NCBI GenBank assembly: GCA_002305445.1
Contig: DBRA01000032.1
Coordinates: 1 to 7,363, forward strand
Source of the DNA: Clostridiales bacterium UBA1380
Lineage (GTDB): Bacteria > Bacillota > Clostridia > Oscillospirales > CAG-272
Direction: 5' to 3'
DNA length: 7,363 bases
Part shown: positions 5,745-7,363 of the stretch, piece after piece
Numbering within the stretch: the first letter of the stretch is position 1
Layout of the letters: every line of letters begins with the position of its first letter
Program-made: the position numbers and the translations under genes
The notes under the pieces: generated by a model
What the model was told of the DNA's origin: nothing
Database searches by the model: none
The model's input: the letters and a program-made list of their open reading frames with translations, nothing else

Positions 5745-7363
5745 ATGACAAAGATAACCCGATCCGGCGAATATACGGAGAAGCCGACCGATATGCGTAT
5801 TTTCGGTTGCTTCATCGAATCCGGCTTCGGCCGTCAGGTGAGCGGCATGTGGAGCGAGATGCTCTACAACCGCGCTTTCCGCGTCGTCCCGGAATACAAG
5901 CGGGCCACATGGGACTGGCTCGGACTCGATAAGGAGCATTACAAAAGCGACGCGCCGTTCTGGCACAGCGGATACGAGGAGCACGACTGGTACTGGCTGG
6001 GTAAGCCGCGCATCTGGCGCACCTGCGGCTCCGAAACCTTCAAGGGCACGACGTCGCTCGTCGTCGACAACCGCGCCGGCGGGGAATGCGGAGCGGCGCA
6101 GGACGGCATTCACCTCGAAGCGGGCAGGGAATATGTCTTCACCGTGTTCTGCGGTGCGTCTGTCTCGCGCAGCGACCCCGGACTCAACGGCTTCGGCGAC
6201 TCCGTAAGACCCGCCGAACCGAAGCCGCTGAAAATATCCGTGGGCGGGCAAAGCGCGACTCTCGACGTTTACGGCGTCCCGAAAGCGCACGAATGGCGCT
6301 TTACCGCGCGTGAAACGGGCGTGTTCACGCTGTCGATCACGTTCGACTGGCGCGGGGGGCTCATACTGGCGGCTGCTTCGCTGATGCCGGCCGATACGCT
6401 CGACGGCTGGCGGCGCGACGTCGTCGAGCTGATGCGCGAAGCCGGCCCGACCGTCGTCCGCTTCCCGGGCGGATGCTTCACAAGCTTTTACAACTGGGAA
6501 AGCTCGATCGGCCCGCGCGACGAGCGCGAACCGCAGGAGAGCTATTACTGGGGCGGGCTCGAGGAAAACGACGTCGGACTCGACGAATTCCTGCGCCTGT
6601 CGCAGCTTGTCGGCTTCGAGCCGCAGATATGCTTCAATATGATGACGAGCACGCCGTTCCGCGCCCGCTGCATGGTCGAATACCTCAACGCGCCGCAGAA
6701 CGCAGGCTACGGCCGCGCCCGTATGCTCAACGGTCACGCCGAACCGTACGGCGTGCGCCTGTTCGAGTGCGACAACGAGCCGAGCCGCAAGTGGAGCGCG
6801 GAGCAGTACGCGCACAAATGCGTCGAGTTCGCGCGCGAGATGCGCCTCGCCGACCCGAACATCGAGTTCATGATGGCGGCGTATTCCTACGGCACCTCGC
6901 TTCTGCCGTACATGCTCGACATCGCCGGCGGCGATGTCGATTACGTTATCTACCGCGACGGCGACCCCGAGTTCGTCGCGCGCGTAATGCCGGTCATAGA
7001 GGCGTACAACAAAAAGACCGGCCGCAATCTGCGGCTTGTCAACACCGAGTGGCTGCCCTCATGCCACAGCCCCGAGCCGTTCGACGAACCGGGCATATCA
7101 ATGACCTACGGCTGGGACGGCGTCATATACAACGACTATGACAAGGTGTTCTCCCGCCACCAGATAAGCTGGAACTACGCGCTCAACGGTGCTCACCGTC
7201 TGCTCGACTACATATCCTACGGCGGCGGCTTCGCCCTCGCCAACTTCAACAACATGACGAACACGTGGGGGCAGAACATCATCGAAGCGTCGAAGGACGG
7301 GGCGTGGCTCTCCTGCATGGGCGAGGTGTTCGCTTTCTTTAAAAAGCATTTCAAGACCTGCAC
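5745..7363 (+). CDS. GH51-type alpha-L-arabinofuranosidase, 3' end outside the window
   Basis: The predicted enzyme hydrolyses terminal alpha-L-arabinofuranosyl units of plant oligosaccharides. No signal peptide is visible, so it is likely cytoplasmic. The frame is open for 539 codons plus two bases and has no stop; the family usually runs past 600 residues, so a C-terminal piece is missing. The layout matches GH51 enzymes with an inserted carbohydrate-binding-like domain: an N-terminal FGCFIESGFGR...SGMWSEMLYNRAF (20-45), a beta-sandwich region (about 75-215), then SLMPADTLDGWRRD and VVRFPGGCF (237-245), YNWESSIGPRDER (249-261), CDNEP with presumed acid/base E345, and LVNTEW with presumed nucleophile E435. 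The later YGGGFALANFNNMTNTWGQ and DGAWL stretches also fit. Oddities: DYVIY at 399-403 has Val where relatives have His, and the usual GNE is DNE. The substrate could therefore differ. It has its own promoter. Confidence 0.85.
   Translation, partial: MTKITRSGEYTEKPTDMRIFGCFIESGFGRQVSGMWSEMLYNRAFRVVPEYKRATWDWLGLDKEHYKSDAPFWHSGYEEHDWYWLGKPRIWRTCGSETFKGTTSLVVDNRAGGECGAAQDGIHLEAGREYVFTVFCGASVSRSDPGLNGFGDSVRPAEPKPLKISVGGQSATLDVYGVPKAHEWRFTARETGVFTLSITFDWRGGLILAAASLMPADTLDGWRRDVVELMREAGPTVVRFPGGCFTSFYNWESSIGPRDEREPQESYYWGGLEENDVGLDEFLRLSQLVGFEPQICFNMMTSTPFRARCMVEYLNAPQNAGYGRARMLNGHAEPYGVRLFECDNEPSRKWSAEQYAHKCVEFAREMRLADPNIEFMMAAYSYGTSLLPYMLDIAGGDVDYVIYRDGDPEFVARVMPVIEAYNKKTGRNLRLVNTEWLPSCHSPEPFDEPGISMTYGWDGVIYNDYDKVFSRHQISWNYALNGAHRLLDYISYGGGFALANFNNMTNTWGQNIIEASKDGAWLSCMGEVFAFFKKHFKTC

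Noticed and set aside
5675..5932. A small plus-strand ORF in front of the GH51-type gene
   Set aside because: It lacks a ribosome binding site and overlaps the start of the GH51-type gene out of frame. Its later part is an alternate-frame reading of that gene.
5688..6815. A 375-codon open frame on the minus strand
   Set aside because: It lies antisense to the GH51-type gene, and its translation is Arg/Ala/Val-rich without a recognisable domain. GC-rich third positions on the other strand explain its openness.
1..7363. Mobile element, CRISPR array, defence system or riboswitch
   Set aside because: I found no transposase, integrase, regularly spaced repeats, Cas or toxin-antitoxin motifs, and no leader long enough with recognisable aptamer features.

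Overview
The window has GC-rich genes separated by AT-rich gaps, near-consensus sigma-A promoters (TTGACA/TATAAT), strong GGAGG ribosome binding sites and a GTG start. It encodes a glycogen branching enzyme, a PcrA-type helicase, a TrhA/hemolysin III membrane protein and a GH51-type arabinofuranosidase. Together these suggest a chromosomal segment from a fairly GC-rich member of the Firmicutes (Clostridia), probably a carbohydrate-fermenting gut or rumen bacterium. The lineage is inferred from general character, not from a marker gene.

Layout. Positions 11-2029 (minus) hold a complete glgB. Its promoter at 2069-2097 shows that the start is the Met at 2029, not an in-frame ATG at 2077. Divergent from it, 2217-2879 (plus) encodes a seven-helix PAQR/TrhA protein. 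The shared 187-bp gap carries three copies of a TTAACGGA-like motif. A tRNA-Pro (anticodon GGG) follows at 3003-3075. It has its own consensus promoter (2952-2980) and a strong intrinsic terminator (3133-3170), which also sits between the tRNA and the convergent 3' end of a complete pcrA-like helicase gene (3212-5416, minus, GTG start). A 328-bp AT-rich divergent regulatory region follows. It contains a pcrA extended -10, two palindromes and a TTGACA-N18-TATAAT promoter.

From 5745 to the window end (plus) runs the 5' part of a GH51-type alpha-L-arabinofuranosidase gene. Its frame stays open for 539 codons without a stop. The long open frames on the opposite strand here are shadows.

Functional links are loose. 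glgB stores glucose as glycogen and the GH51 enzyme releases arabinose from plant oligosaccharides inside the cell, so both fit a polysaccharide-degrading lifestyle. pcrA, the tRNA and trhA are housekeeping neighbours. Every gene appears to be its own transcription unit, and I see no mobile element, CRISPR array or defence island. The most unusual points are a GH51-like enzyme with an apparent His-to-Val change in its active-site region, and undescribed operator-like motifs in the two divergent intergenic regions.
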